64,000 nucleotides of DNA from Clostridium muellerianum (lineage in GTDB: Bacteria; Bacillota; Clostridia; Clostridiales; Clostridiaceae): positions 124,001 to 188,000 of the forward strand of contig NZ_JABBNI010000025.1 in the NCBI RefSeq assembly GCF_012926525.1. Direction: 5' to 3'. The notes under the pieces are model-generated. The model did no database searches and was not told where the DNA came from. It saw only the letters and a program-made list of their open reading frames with translations. Of this stretch, positions 1-9,484 are shown piece by piece. Numbering within the stretch: the stretch's first letter is position 1; each line of letters opens with the position of its first letter. Made by a program: the position numbers and the translations under genes.

Positions 1-165
1 ATCCTTTTTAACTACATTATTGCTTATATTTAATTCTGAATTAGTTTTTGTTATTTTTACTTTTTTTACTTTGTTTAATTGATTATTAAAACATAAGCTA
101 ATCATTCCAACTGCCACAACTAAAATAGTTATAGTAACTAGTACAATTTTACCAGTATTTTTCAT
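1..165 (-). CDS. N-terminus of a probable LytR-CpsA-Psr (LCP) family protein, partial
   Basis: Only the first 55 codons are inside the window; the gene runs off at base 1. The ATG at 165 follows a GGAGAG Shine-Dalgarno site. The product starts with a short basic stretch, then one hydrophobic segment (about residues 6-26), then a polar segment rich in Lys, Val and Asn. That is how many LCP membrane phosphotransferases begin. LCP enzymes move glycopolymers from undecaprenyl carriers to peptidoglycan, which would suit the end of an exopolysaccharide locus. The catalytic domain is not visible, so another single-pass membrane protein is possible. Confidence 0.45.
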   Translation of the reverse strand, partial: MKNTGKIVLVTITILVVAVGMISLCFNNQLNKVKKVKITKTNSELNISNNVVKKD

Positions 166-241
166 AAAATGACCTACTCTCCATATTATATAATTTTACA
201 ATTTATTTATTATATGATTTTTAAAATTAAAAATAACATAG

Positions 242-260
242 TTAGGCATCTGAAAGAAAA
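242..260 (+). repeat. 19-bp direct repeat, copy 1 (upstream of the beta-helix gene)
   Basis: The sequence TTAGGCATCTGAAAGAAAA recurs at 1381-1399 with one mismatch (18 of 19). The two copies bracket the single beta-helix gene. It could be a recombination footprint or a shared regulatory or RNA motif; I see no further copy in the window. Confidence 0.6.
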
Positions 261-376
261 TAATTATCATAGTTCAGTTTAAAACATGCCAATTACTAAA
301 AAATATATGTCACGTTTAAATAATAAAATGAATAAATAATATAATAAATGAATAATTTATATGAGGGGGTATCAAT

Positions 377-1369
377 ATGAAAATATATACAATTCTAATA
401 TATGTAGTGGCAATTACAGCCTTAATATTCTTTATATTCTATTTCATATCACTCTACCAAAAGTCCAATGCTATTCCCTTTAGATCAATAAAACAGTCTA
501 ATACTATTTCAATTAGACCAGATATGTCACAAAAAGAAATAAATAAAATTTTAGCTACTAATAAAAAAGTTAAATTCCTAAATGGGATCTATAATATAGA
601 CGCTGAAATAGGTTTAAAACCTTCATCAAACCAAGTAATTGTATTTGATAGTAAAGCCGAAATAAGATCTATTCCTAATGATAAGGAAGACTATGAAATT
701 ATTAAACTAAATAATATTAAAAATACAACAATTAGCGGAGGTAAGATTATTGGCGAAAGATATTCACACAAAGGCACTACTGGAGAATGGGGTATGGGAA
801 TATCTCTTAATGATTGTAGCAATATTAAAATCAAGGATATGATAATAAGAGACTGTTGGGGAGATGGAATATATTTAGGAGCTTCAGAATGTGGTTATAA
901 TAAAAATATTGAAATTACAAATTGTACAATTGATAATAACAGAAGACAAGGTATAAGTGTAATTTCAGCTGTAAATCTAACTATTGATAGTACAAAGATA
1001 ATGAATATAAATGGAACAGCGCCATCAGCTGGAATAGACTTTGAACCAAACTACTCAACTCAAAAATTAAAGAAAAATGTAGTAAAGAATTTATACACTT
1101 ATAATACTGAAGGTGCTGGTATATTAATAGCAACTGAAAACGTACCTTATGTAGATATAACAATTATAAACCATAAACATGATGGTGGAGAAAGAGCTCA
1201 ATATGGTCTATGTGTTAACTTTGCTGATATAAAACAAAAAGGAAGTATAACCGATATAAATCCTGTATATATAAATACCAATGATAATCCAGTACAATTT
1301 AATAATGAAAACTCTAACGCTGCCCCAGTATATATTAAAAATCTTTCAACCACTGAAAAAGTTAAATAA
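377..1369 (+). CDS. membrane-anchored right-handed beta-helix protein (pectate-lyase-like fold)
   Basis: 330 residues. One N-terminal hydrophobic segment (about residues 5-26) should act as a signal anchor and place the rest outside the cell. From about residue 100 onward the sequence has short repeating beta-strand patterns with Asn and Gly turns (for example NNIKNTTISGG, NIEITNCTIDNN), typical of parallel beta-helix repeats in polysaccharide lyases, GH28-like hydrolases and epimerases. The start has a GAGGGGG ribosome site. It is the only plus-strand gene at the end of the minus-strand EPS cluster, so a role in trimming or modifying the secreted polymer is plausible. I do not identify the catalytic residues; substrate and reaction are unknown. 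Confidence 0.7.
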   Translation: MKIYTILIYVVAITALIFFIFYFISLYQKSNAIPFRSIKQSNTISIRPDMSQKEINKILATNKKVKFLNGIYNIDAEIGLKPSSNQVIVFDSKAEIRSIPNDKEDYEIIKLNNIKNTTISGGKIIGERYSHKGTTGEWGMGISLNDCSNIKIKDMIIRDCWGDGIYLGASECGYNKNIEITNCTIDNNRRQGISVISAVNLTIDSTKIMNINGTAPSAGIDFEPNYSTQKLKKNVVKNLYTYNTEGAGILIATENVPYVDITIINHKHDGGERAQYGLCVNFADIKQKGSITDINPVYINTNDNPVQFNNENSNAAPVYIKNLSTTEKVK

Positions 1370-1380
1370 AAATTTAGGTC

Positions 1381-1399
1381 TTAGACATCTGAAAGAAAA
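1381..1399 (+). repeat. 19-bp direct repeat, copy 2 (downstream of the beta-helix gene)
   Basis: TTAGACATCTGAAAGAAAA matches 242-260 with a single G/A difference. It lies between the stop of the beta-helix gene and the convergent terminator hairpin. Confidence 0.6.
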
Positions 1400-1440
1400 A
1401 TATCCATCAAGCTAAAACCATAGCTCAATGGATATTTATT
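1399..1440. terminator. convergent terminator between the beta-helix gene and the wzy-like gene
   Basis: AATATCCAT (1399-1407) pairs with ATGGATATT (1428-1436), with a short inner GAGCTA/TAGCT-type pairing in the loop. It overlaps the last codons and stop of the minus-strand gene. The two genes converge here, so it could serve both. Confidence 0.6.
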
Positions 1441-2633
1441 CTGCTTTTTATTTGCTTACTTTTCCATAAGACATCTTCACCTTCAATCATCCCAAACAAA
1501 ATCCATAACCATGGGTAGTAAAAATTAGCAATTATTTGATAATGAAAAGTAACCATAAAAAAAGAAAATAACATACAATATTTAAAATTATCCTTTATTT
1601 TAAATATTTTTATAAAAAATATTAATACAAATAGGTAAAAAGATATTAATCCAAAAATTCCGCTATATAACCATAAATCTATAAACATATTTAGAGTACT
1701 ATCAAAACCAACATAATTTGATAACATCATAGGTCCAATTCCCCAAATAAGATTATTACTCATGACGTAATAACCCTTATTCATTTTCATTTTTCTCTCA
1801 ATTGAACTTCCTGCATTGTCTGTCATAGATATTTTATCCATCATTCCATTAATAGTTAACTTTAAGTCTCCACTATTACTTATTAGAGTTAAAGTACTTA
1901 TAACTAATACTACTGATAAACATACAATCAAATACTTTTTCACTGAATTTTTCCCTTTCATTAAGTAAATCAATAAAGCAAAAATTGATCCAACACTGAT
2001 TATAACAAAATTTATTGATGAATTTATAAACACCAGGCTAGCTAATACTAAAATTAAAAATATTACTTTTTTTATATTTGACTTATTTAAATATAAATAG
2101 TAAATATTAAATGGAAGTATAAACTCAAAAAATAAAGCAGTATGCCCAGATTCAGTGCAAAATCCTCTTGCTCTATAGTATTTGTCTATAAATGTTGCAT
2201 CATATTGTTTGTCCATAATTCTAGGCAAATCAAAAAACAAGCCAGGGAAAAAATTTCTTGTAGTAAATTCATAAATAATATATATACTTAATACTATTGT
2301 TGAAAAATACATTATTCTCAAAATAAGCTGCTTGTTATAAATATAGTTAGCAGAAACCACTTTTAAAAATACTAGACATAATATAGCAAAACTCAGAAGA
2401 TATAAAATTGATCTTTTGTTTATGGCACCATTAATTATCATAGTCAGCATCATGGCAATTATAAATAAGAGAAAAAATATATCATGCAAATAAAATTTAA
2501 TTTTATTTATGCATAACATTAAACATATAACGCCTATAAATAATGGTAATGAAATTTTTTCAGTTATTTCAAAAGCATTAGTTACTGGTAAAGTAAATAT
2601 TAGTAAAGCAAATATTATTTTTTTTAAATTCAT
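1425..2633 (-). CDS. Wzy-like polysaccharide polymerase / O-antigen ligase family membrane protein
   Basis: About 402 residues, almost entirely hydrophobic, with roughly ten or more membrane segments and one longer polar loop in the second half (about residues 250-310). This is the usual layout of Wzy and O-antigen ligase proteins, which are too divergent for a motif-based call. In the family, Wzy joins lipid-linked repeat units at the outer membrane face. It is the last gene of the minus-strand EPS operon, after the flippase. I place the start at the ATG at 2633, which has AGGTGA just upstream; a GTG three codons earlier lacks such a site. Confidence 0.72.
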   Translation of the reverse strand: MNLKKIIFALLIFTLPVTNAFEITEKISLPLFIGVICLMLCINKIKFYLHDIFFLLFIIAMMLTMIINGAINKRSILYLLSFAILCLVFLKVVSANYIYNKQLILRIMYFSTIVLSIYIIYEFTTRNFFPGLFFDLPRIMDKQYDATFIDKYYRARGFCTESGHTALFFEFILPFNIYYLYLNKSNIKKVIFLILVLASLVFINSSINFVIISVGSIFALLIYLMKGKNSVKKYLIVCLSVVLVISTLTLISNSGDLKLTINGMMDKISMTDNAGSSIERKMKMNKGYYVMSNNLIWGIGPMMLSNYVGFDSTLNMFIDLWLYSGIFGLISFYLFVLIFFIKIFKIKDNFKYCMLFSFFMVTFHYQIIANFYYPWLWILFGMIEGEDVLWKSKQIKSRINIH

Positions 2634-2710
2634 ATTATTCACCTAAACTCTTTATAAATTTAATATACTTATTAACAGAAATTGTTGATTTTCTCTCATA
2701 ACAAAAAAAT

Positions 2711-4291
2711 TCATTTAATAATTTTTTCTATTCTTTCATGACCTTTCTGGAATACTTCAGGAGCCTTACATGATGTTTTCCTTAATCTTGCTATTTTAAA
2801 AGTACTTACAATATCATCTACCTCGTCTATCTTCATAAAATAAATTATAGCAAAATATACTAAAGCACCTGTTCCAATTGAAACTATAAGTGATAAATTG
2901 CCACTTATACTATTAAGTAATAATTTATAGATAAACTTAACTATCATACCCATAACCAATGAAGCACATAAGATTTTACCCAGTGAAACAATTATTTCTT
3001 TAATACCAAATGGACCCACTTTTTTTCTGAAACTAATAAATAATAATAACATACAGCATATAGCTGAAATACTATTAGCAAGTGCAAGACCACCTATTCC
3101 TAAAAACTTAGATAAAGTAATACTCAATATGATATTTGTAACTAATGCAATAACAGCATTAATCATAGGTGTCCTAGTATCTTGCATGGAATAAAATACT
3201 CTAGCTAATATTTCCCTAAGACCAAAGCCGACTATACCTATTGAATAGAAGAACATAGCAGTAGATGTCTTAGATATAGCCTGTGAATCAAATGCCCCCC
3301 TGCCAAATACAAGCCTAACTAATGGTTCTGCAAATATCATAATACCTATTGTAATTGGAACTACTAGCAAATTAATACCACTTATAGCTTTAGATACAGA
3401 TTTTTTAAGTGCAGTTATATTGCTCTCAGCTGCCATATTAGCCATGGTAGGATAAATTACTGTAACCAATGATTGAATCAAAATGTCATTTACAAATTGA
3501 ATTAACCTATCTCCATAAGAAAGAGCTGAAATACCACCTACTGTTACTAGAGATGCTATAGTTCTATCTACTAACACATTAATTTGATTGACTGAAACAC
3601 CTATAATTACTGGTATTGATAAATGAATCATTTTTTTTAAATATTCATCTTTCCTATTAAATACAAAAGAATATTTATATCCACATTTTTTCAAAAAAGG
3701 GATTAACATCAACACTTGAAAAACTGCTGCTATCACACTACCTATAGGAAGAATTATAATGTTAACTTTATTACTCATAAATATTGATACAATTATAAAA
3801 AAGTTAAAAGGGATTCCCATAAGAGCTGGCGCTATAAAAATTTTTTTTATACTCATGTAACTACTAAACACATACGTAAGGCCAGAAAAATATATTCCAA
3901 CTACGCTAACCTTTGTAAATAGTACAGCCATTTTTAGAGTTTTATCATCAAAACCTGATGCAAATAGCTTCACTAGTGGAGTTGTAAATAATAATACAAT
4001 AATCATTATCACTGTACATATAATAAAAATAAAATTTATTATATTATTAGTAAATTGATCTGCTAATTCAATTGATTTATCTTTCTTAATGTTACTGTAC
4101 ATAGGTATGTAGCTTGTAGCAATCCCTGTAGCTACAAATGAAAGAATAGTAATTGGTATTGTTTGAGAAATTAAGTACGCATCACTAATATTTGATGCAC
4201 CATAAACATACGCTAATATTATTTCCCTCAAGAAACCAAGTACTTTAGATAGTGTAGTAAATAACATCAAAACCAATATCATTTTTTTCAT
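2711..4291 (-). CDS. MurJ/MviN-family lipid-linked oligosaccharide flippase
   Basis: 526 residues with about 14 hydrophobic segments. The N-terminus (TTLSKVLGFLREIILAYVYG, then DAYLISQTIP) is characteristic of the MurJ/MviN branch of the MOP exporter superfamily, as are an RLVFGRGAFD stretch and the later DTRTPMINA pattern. The family flips undecaprenyl-linked sugars across the membrane. MurJ itself moves lipid II, but family members inside capsule clusters are thought to move the polymer repeat unit. Its place between a glycosyltransferase and a Wzy-like polymerase suggests the second role here. The substrate cannot be read from the sequence. Confidence 0.85.
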   Translation of the reverse strand: MKKMILVLMLFTTLSKVLGFLREIILAYVYGASNISDAYLISQTIPITILSFVATGIATSYIPMYSNIKKDKSIELADQFTNNIINFIFIICTVIMIIVLLFTTPLVKLFASGFDDKTLKMAVLFTKVSVVGIYFSGLTYVFSSYMSIKKIFIAPALMGIPFNFFIIVSIFMSNKVNIIILPIGSVIAAVFQVLMLIPFLKKCGYKYSFVFNRKDEYLKKMIHLSIPVIIGVSVNQINVLVDRTIASLVTVGGISALSYGDRLIQFVNDILIQSLVTVIYPTMANMAAESNITALKKSVSKAISGINLLVVPITIGIMIFAEPLVRLVFGRGAFDSQAISKTSTAMFFYSIGIVGFGLREILARVFYSMQDTRTPMINAVIALVTNIILSITLSKFLGIGGLALANSISAICCMLLLFISFRKKVGPFGIKEIIVSLGKILCASLVMGMIVKFIYKLLLNSISGNLSLIVSIGTGALVYFAIIYFMKIDEVDDIVSTFKIARLRKTSCKAPEVFQKGHERIEKIIK

Positions 4292-4361
4292 TACTAATTT
4301 CCTTTTCTACTTTTTAATTTTCTTAAAAATACTATTTTATAGTAATAACTTTTTAATTATT

Positions 4362-5486
4362 TTAAACTCCACTTTTAAATATTCCAATATAGAAATCCTC
4401 TAAAATTTGAGCATTTTTTTGAATATCATACCCTGCTTGTTTTATTTTTACAAAAGTTTTTTGCCTTTGACAAACACTAGGATATTGTAGTATTTTACTT
4501 GCCCACTTACTAATATCTGTTGTTAATGAAATGCTTTCAATTAAATCTGTTATGAAAGCTTCCTGTGGTACCTTATCTGAAACAATACACCTTAGTCCTG
4601 CAGCTTGAGCTTCTATGGCTACCATACCTAAGCCCTCAAATATTGAAGGAAATACAAATACATCCATAGCCTGAATATAATCATTCACATTTGGCACTAC
4701 TCCAGTTAATATAACTTTATTCTTTATCCCTAAACTATTTATCTGTTTCTCTATTTGGTATCGCAATTCTCCATCGCCCACAAGCAATAATATACTATCT
4801 TCATTTTGTTTTTGAATTTCATAGAAAAGCTCAATCAAAAATTTATGATTTTTGGGATATGTAAATCTCCCAACATGACCTACTACAAGTTTATTCTCAA
4901 TATTTAAGTCTTTTCTTACTTTATCTCTAACAGCTTCATTAAATACATATCTCTCTGCATCTATAGCGTTTTTAATTACTCTATAATTATCTTGTTTCGT
5001 AGCCTTTTCTCCAAATAACCATTTACCAGCTTCATCTGAACAAGCAAATAAATAGTCTGCTATATATCTGATTGGTATCTGCATAGCATTTTTTACAAAT
5101 TGCTCAATCTTATTTCCCCTTGAAGCAGTACTATGACTGTGTGCAATAGTAATTACTCCCTGTTTTTTAGCTATTTTTAAATATATAGCTGCAGTGCTTC
5201 TTATATGACCATGTACTATCCTATACTCTGTATGATTCTTAAAAAAATCATTCCAAACTCTTTTATATTTAAAATGATTTAATCCATTATAGCGTGGAAC
5301 AGAATAAATTCTGCCACCTAACTTTCTAATTTCATCATCATAATCGCATTTGTCTATGGTGTGCACCATAAAATCAAATTGTATTTTTGATCGATCAATG
5401 TTTCGGTATAAATTCATAATCATTATTTCAGCACCACCGCAATTTAAGCCTCCTAGCACATGCAATATTCTAATAGGCTCTGTCAT
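4362..5486 (-). CDS. glycosyltransferase family 4 (GT-B) enzyme
   Basis: 374 residues with the two-domain GT-B layout of family GT4. The N-terminal acceptor domain starts with ILHVLGGLNCGGAE, a glycine-rich loop. The C-terminal nucleotide-sugar domain has VGHVGRFTYPKNHKFLIELF and the EX7E-type segment FPSIFEGLGMVAIEAQAAG. It should add one sugar to the lipid-linked repeat unit on the cytoplasmic side. It starts one base after the stop of the upstream DUF2334 gene, so the two are translationally linked. Donor sugar and linkage cannot be inferred. It resembles EpsF-type enzymes in general form. Confidence 0.85.
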   Translation of the reverse strand: MTEPIRILHVLGGLNCGGAEIMIMNLYRNIDRSKIQFDFMVHTIDKCDYDDEIRKLGGRIYSVPRYNGLNHFKYKRVWNDFFKNHTEYRIVHGHIRSTAAIYLKIAKKQGVITIAHSHSTASRGNKIEQFVKNAMQIPIRYIADYLFACSDEAGKWLFGEKATKQDNYRVIKNAIDAERYVFNEAVRDKVRKDLNIENKLVVGHVGRFTYPKNHKFLIELFYEIQKQNEDSILLLVGDGELRYQIEKQINSLGIKNKVILTGVVPNVNDYIQAMDVFVFPSIFEGLGMVAIEAQAAGLRCIVSDKVPQEAFITDLIESISLTTDISKWASKILQYPSVCQRQKTFVKIKQAGYDIQKNAQILEDFYIGIFKSGV

Positions 5487-5487
5487 A

Positions 5488-6231
5488 TCATTCTCTTCCT
5501 TTTCCTATTAATTTATCTCGTACATATCTAATTGAAAAATAAAATTTTCTCAAAACCTTATCATACATACCAAATTTTCTATCTTTAAAATACAAGTCCT
5601 CAAAGCTAATAAACTTATCCTTATTTGTCTTAATAAAATCTTGTAACACATCAAAATCTTTTTTATTCATATCATTGGGATGGTAACAGAATGTTACAAT
5701 TTTGAATGGTAAATTTCGAACATGACCTGATTGTTGGGGTATAAAATAGAAATCGTCAATTTTATAAACATCGTTAGCTATTGTATCAATTATAATTCTT
5801 ATACTGCTTTCTGCTTTTAGCGCTTCAAGTGTATTCATGTCAAAGGTATGGGATGGTGCAAAGAATACATTAGCATGAAGTTTATTCTCTGTTAAAACCT
5901 TAAGTCCATCTCGTATTTTTTGCTTTTGCTCATCAAGTGGAACCTCTGCAAACTCAGAACGTAAATTTATAGGGTTAATGCCTCCACTCTTAGTTTTATA
6001 TACATGATTATATCCATGTAAAGCTACAACCCAGTTTTTTGCTTTCCAGGCTTTAGCTTTATCCCAAAAGCCAAAATCCTTTTGATACTTACTTAAAATA
6101 TCTTTGTCCTGATTATTCGGTATAATGCCAACAATAGGATTGATAGTATATTTATCTAATAAACTTTCAACTCTGCTCCACTTTTCAACATCCATATATT
6201 CTGAAGCATCATCTAATCTTAGCAGATACAT
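5488..6231 (-). CDS. DUF2334 / polysaccharide-deacetylase-like protein
   Basis: 247 residues. Features of the NodB-like carbohydrate esterase fold as seen in DUF2334 proteins: an N-terminal LRLDDAS with paired Asp, then WVVALHGYNH with two histidines, then FFAPSHTFD. These could form the metal site and catalytic base of a deacetylase. There is no signal peptide, so it would act in the cytoplasm on a nucleotide- or lipid-linked sugar, unlike secreted chitin deacetylases. Its start overlaps the stop of the FemAB-like gene by one base. A role in EPS sugar modification is inferred from fold and context only. Confidence 0.7.
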   Translation of the reverse strand: MYLLRLDDASEYMDVEKWSRVESLLDKYTINPIVGIIPNNQDKDILSKYQKDFGFWDKAKAWKAKNWVVALHGYNHVYKTKSGGINPINLRSEFAEVPLDEQKQKIRDGLKVLTENKLHANVFFAPSHTFDMNTLEALKAESSIRIIIDTIANDVYKIDDFYFIPQQSGHVRNLPFKIVTFCYHPNDMNKKDFDVLQDFIKTNKDKFISFEDLYFKDRKFGMYDKVLRKFYFSIRYVRDKLIGKGRE

Positions 6232-6998
6232 TAATTACCTCCTACCATTTTCTTTGCCATGACAGCCGCTTTTCCTAAAAAACTTTTACCTTCTATAATG
6301 TTATAATGTTGTCTTTCCATACCACCAAAATGTTTTTTGAATTTATCAACTCCATTGAGGCTAACTATACTACTTATTCCTCCCCAATCTAACTGTTGAA
6401 ACCCTCGATTTTTTAAATACTCAATATCATTCCAGTGTAAATACTTATTAGCTCGTCCTATAAAATTACGATCAGCTCCCTCTGTTCGAAAATTTGAGAC
6501 TGAATAAAGCAGCCTTGCATTAATTCCATCACAAATAATAATATGTTGTGCATAATCTTCATTACCTTTAAACGCTTTTGTTAATATCACATTTCCATTT
6601 TCCATATACTTTTCCATTGCAGCTTGATTATATGTGTTATCTATGCCTTTTAATTTAGTAAAAATTGCATACTGTTTCTTGAAATTATTTAATAAATCTG
6701 GCTCATTCATTAAATCATCAGAATTAAATACAACACAATTAGTATCCTCTTTTTTTGCTCGATTTATATGATATCTAAAATTTTTGTTTATTTTTTTAAA
6801 TATACAATCTAAATCTTCCTCCAAATCTGTTATTAGAGTATATTGCAAATTTACAATAGCATTTTTATAAGCATTATCTCTAACTCCATGAAAGAAAATA
6901 AAATCCACTTTATTCTCATTTATATCACCACTTTTACCGTCGCTAAACCAAATAGCATTAATTTTTAAACCTTTCTTCTTATATATTACGTTAACCAT
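6231..6998 (-). CDS. FemAB/GNAT-like acyl- or aminoacyl-transferase of the EPS locus
   Basis: 255 residues. The pattern of a long basic helix (KINKNFRYHINRAKKED), then QHIIICDGINARLLYSVS and later HWNDIEYLKNRGFQQLDWGGI matches the FemAB / BioF2-like acetyltransferase group within the GNAT superfamily. Members add amino acids to lipid II or acyl groups to cell-surface sugars. In an EPS operon the most likely job is to decorate a repeat-unit sugar. It begins with GGAGG eight bases before ATG. The acceptor and donor are unknown. Confidence 0.72.
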   Translation of the reverse strand: MVNVIYKKKGLKINAIWFSDGKSGDINENKVDFIFFHGVRDNAYKNAIVNLQYTLITDLEEDLDCIFKKINKNFRYHINRAKKEDTNCVVFNSDDLMNEPDLLNNFKKQYAIFTKLKGIDNTYNQAAMEKYMENGNVILTKAFKGNEDYAQHIIICDGINARLLYSVSNFRTEGADRNFIGRANKYLHWNDIEYLKNRGFQQLDWGGISSIVSLNGVDKFKKHFGGMERQHYNIIEGKSFLGKAAVMAKKMVGGN

Positions 6999-7135
6999 AT
7001 ATTAACCTCCAACATTCCTTTATTGTTTTATATTCATCTTCTTAACTCCATATATATATATTGGTGACCATCTCACTATGAAACTCCAATTCAACTCTGC
7101 TTCTATCTCTCAGCACTGAGAAACAAAATCAACTA

Positions 7136-8149
7136 TTAAAGTTCTTTATTATAATATCCTTTATACCAATCTACAAACTTTTCCAAACCTTCTTCAATAG
7201 GCGTACTTGGTTTAAAATCAAAATCTTTAACTAAATGAGTAACATCAGCATACGTCTTATAAACATCACCTGCTTGCATTGGTAAAAATTCTTTTTTTGC
7301 TTCTTTTCCTAAACATTTTTCTAATATCGCAATAAAGTACATGAGTTTTTCAGGTTTATTGTTGCCAATATTATAAATCTTATATTTAACACCATTTTCG
7401 TCTTCTTTTGGAGGATTGCAAAGAACATTTTCAATACCTCTTAAAATATCATCTATATAGGTAAAGTCACGATACATATCACCATTATTAAATACTTTTA
7501 TAGGTTCACCTTTCATAATTTTCTGAGTAAAAGAAAAATATGCCATGTCGGGACGTCCATATGGACCATATACTGTAAAAAACCTCAACCCTGTAGATGG
7601 TATTTTATATAAGTGGCTATAAGTATACGCCATTAGCTCATTAGATTTTTTAGTTGCTGCATATAAACTCACTGGATTATCAACCTTGTCCTCTGTGGAA
7701 AATGGTACCTTTTTATTTGCTCCATAAACAGAACTGGAAGAAGCATAAACAATATGATCCACATTGCTTTTTTTACATGCCTCAAGAACGTTAAGAAAAC
7801 CAACCATATTTGACTGCATATATGCATATGGATTCTCAATACTATAACGAACACCAGCTTGTGCCCCTAAATTCACAACAATATTTGGATGATACTTTTT
7901 AAATACGTTAATAAGTGACTCTCTATTCACCAAATCATCTTTAATAAATGTATAAGCTGGATACTGTTTTAAAATATCCAACCGGTTATATTTTAAATTT
8001 ACATCATAATAATCATTAAGATTATCGTAACCTATAATAAACATTCCTTTATCTAATAATGCTTTTGATAGATGAAATCCAATGAATCCTGCTCCACCTG
8101 TTATCAAAATAATCTTGGAAGTATCTAACTTTTTATATCCATCAATCAT
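7136..8149 (-). CDS. UDP-glucuronate 4-epimerase-like SDR enzyme
   Basis: 337 residues, an extended short-chain dehydrogenase. The NAD site is TGGAGFIG (residues 17-24); the catalytic Tyr-Lys pair is in SLYAATKK (Tyr163, Lys167), and SSSSVYG lies before it. The DNLNDYYDVNLKYNRL segment is typical of the CapI/WbpP-like UDP-glucuronate 4-epimerases. It would convert UDP-glucuronate to UDP-galacturonate. The next gene downstream of it in coordinates, and upstream in the operon, makes UDP-glucuronate, so the two steps fit together. A 136-bp gap separates it from the following FemAB-like gene. Confidence 0.85.
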   Translation of the reverse strand: MIDGYKKLDTSKIILITGGAGFIGFHLSKALLDKGMFIIGYDNLNDYYDVNLKYNRLDILKQYPAYTFIKDDLVNRESLINVFKKYHPNIVVNLGAQAGVRYSIENPYAYMQSNMVGFLNVLEACKKSNVDHIVYASSSSVYGANKKVPFSTEDKVDNPVSLYAATKKSNELMAYTYSHLYKIPSTGLRFFTVYGPYGRPDMAYFSFTQKIMKGEPIKVFNNGDMYRDFTYIDDILRGIENVLCNPPKEDENGVKYKIYNIGNNKPEKLMYFIAILEKCLGKEAKKEFLPMQAGDVYKTYADVTHLVKDFDFKPSTPIEEGLEKFVDWYKGYYNKEL

Positions 8150-8161
8150 TTTTATCTCCCC

Positions 8162-9484
8162 TTATATTCCTACACCATAGTAACAGAATCCCTTTTCTTC
8201 CATTACATTGCGATTGTAAATATTCCTTAAATCAAAAAAATATCTTCCTTCAGTTATTGAAACAATTCTATCCATATCGAGATTTCTAAACTGATTCCAT
8301 TCAGTCATAAGAACTATTGCATCTGATTTACTAATTGCTTCATACTCATCTTTACAAAATGTTAAGCTATCAGAAATATCTGTAAACCTTTTACTACCTT
8401 CTTTCTCCCCCTCTGGATCAAATACTTTTATCTTAGCTCCTAATTTAACTAATTCAGGTAAGATAACTAAAGATGGTGCATCACGAACATCATCAGTATT
8501 AGGCTTAAATGTAATTCCTAGTACTGAAATAATCTTACCTTCTATGCTTCCCATAGAGTTAATTATTTTATCTACCATCTTATGCTTGTGTCTTTCATTA
8601 GCAGCGATTGTAGTTTCTATTAAAGAAATAGTTTCACCATATTCTTTTGCAATTTCAGCAAGAGCTTTCGTGTCCTTTGGAAAACAACTGCCTCCATAAC
8701 CAGGCCCTGGATGAAGGAATTTTGGAGATATTCTACCATCCTTCCCCATAGCTTTTGCTACTTGCTTTACATTAGCACCAACCTTCTCACATAAGTTTGC
8801 TATCTCATTAATGTATGCAATCTTCATAGCAAGAAAAGCATTTGAAGCATATTTAATCATTTCAGCAGTTTCAATACTTGTTTCTACAAACGGTGTTTCA
8901 TTAATATAAAGAACTTGATAAACTTCTTTCATAATGTTTAGAGCTTTATCACTTTCAGTACCAATGACAACACGATCTGGATGAGTGAAATCCTGTACAG
9001 CAGAACCTTCACGCAAAAATTCTGGATTAGATACAACATCAAAGGTATAATTCACATTACGTTCATCAAGAATACTTTGTATAATAAACTTAACTTTCTT
9101 ACCAGTCCCAATAGGTACTGTACACTTATCTACAATAATCTTATACCCATTCATATATGTTGCTATACTCTTAGCTACTTCAAGAACATATTTTAAATCT
9201 GCACTACCATCATCCTTAGATGGTGTCCCCACTGCTATGAAAATAACATCACTTTCTTTAATTGCCATTTCAATATCTGTAGAAAAACTTAATCTTTCAT
9301 ACTCTATATTTGATTGCACTATTCTATCAAGACCTGGTTCAAAGATTGGTATAATTCCATCATTTAGTAAGTCTATTTTGTTTTGATCAACATCTACACA
9401 CATAACTTGATGACCAAAGTCTGATAGTATTGCTCCTGATACTAGTCCAACATAACCCGAACCTACTACTGCTATTCTAGACAT
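8162..9484 (-). CDS. ugd: UDP-glucose 6-dehydrogenase
   Basis: 440 residues, the normal size. The N-terminal Rossmann site is VVGSGYVGLVSG (residues 6-17). The catalytic cysteine Cys267 sits in GGSCFPKDTKAL, and the C-terminal domain has GITFKPNTDDVRDAPS. It oxidises UDP-glucose to UDP-glucuronate with two NAD+. It overlaps the preceding glycosyltransferase gene by eight bases and is followed after 12 bases by the 4-epimerase gene. The pair therefore supplies uronic acid donors, so the polymer is probably acidic. Start ATG at 9484 has GGAGGAG upstream. Confidence 0.95.
   Translation of the reverse strand: MSRIAVVGSGYVGLVSGAILSDFGHQVMCVDVDQNKIDLLNDGIIPIFEPGLDRIVQSNIEYERLSFSTDIEMAIKESDVIFIAVGTPSKDDGSADLKYVLEVAKSIATYMNGYKIIVDKCTVPIGTGKKVKFIIQSILDERNVNYTFDVVSNPEFLREGSAVQDFTHPDRVVIGTESDKALNIMKEVYQVLYINETPFVETSIETAEMIKYASNAFLAMKIAYINEIANLCEKVGANVKQVAKAMGKDGRISPKFLHPGPGYGGSCFPKDTKALAEIAKEYGETISLIETTIAANERHKHKMVDKIINSMGSIEGKIISVLGITFKPNTDDVRDAPSLVILPELVKLGAKIKVFDPEGEKEGSKRFTDISDSLTFCKDEYEAISKSDAIVLMTEWNQFRNLDMDRIVSITEGRYFFDLRNIYNRNVMEEKGFCYYGVGI

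Noticed and set aside
8981-9196. Plus-strand ORF inside the UDP-glucose dehydrogenase gene
   Set aside because: Antisense shadow of a well-supported gene; composition typical of reverse-strand AT-rich frames. Other antisense frames in the window were dropped for the same reason.
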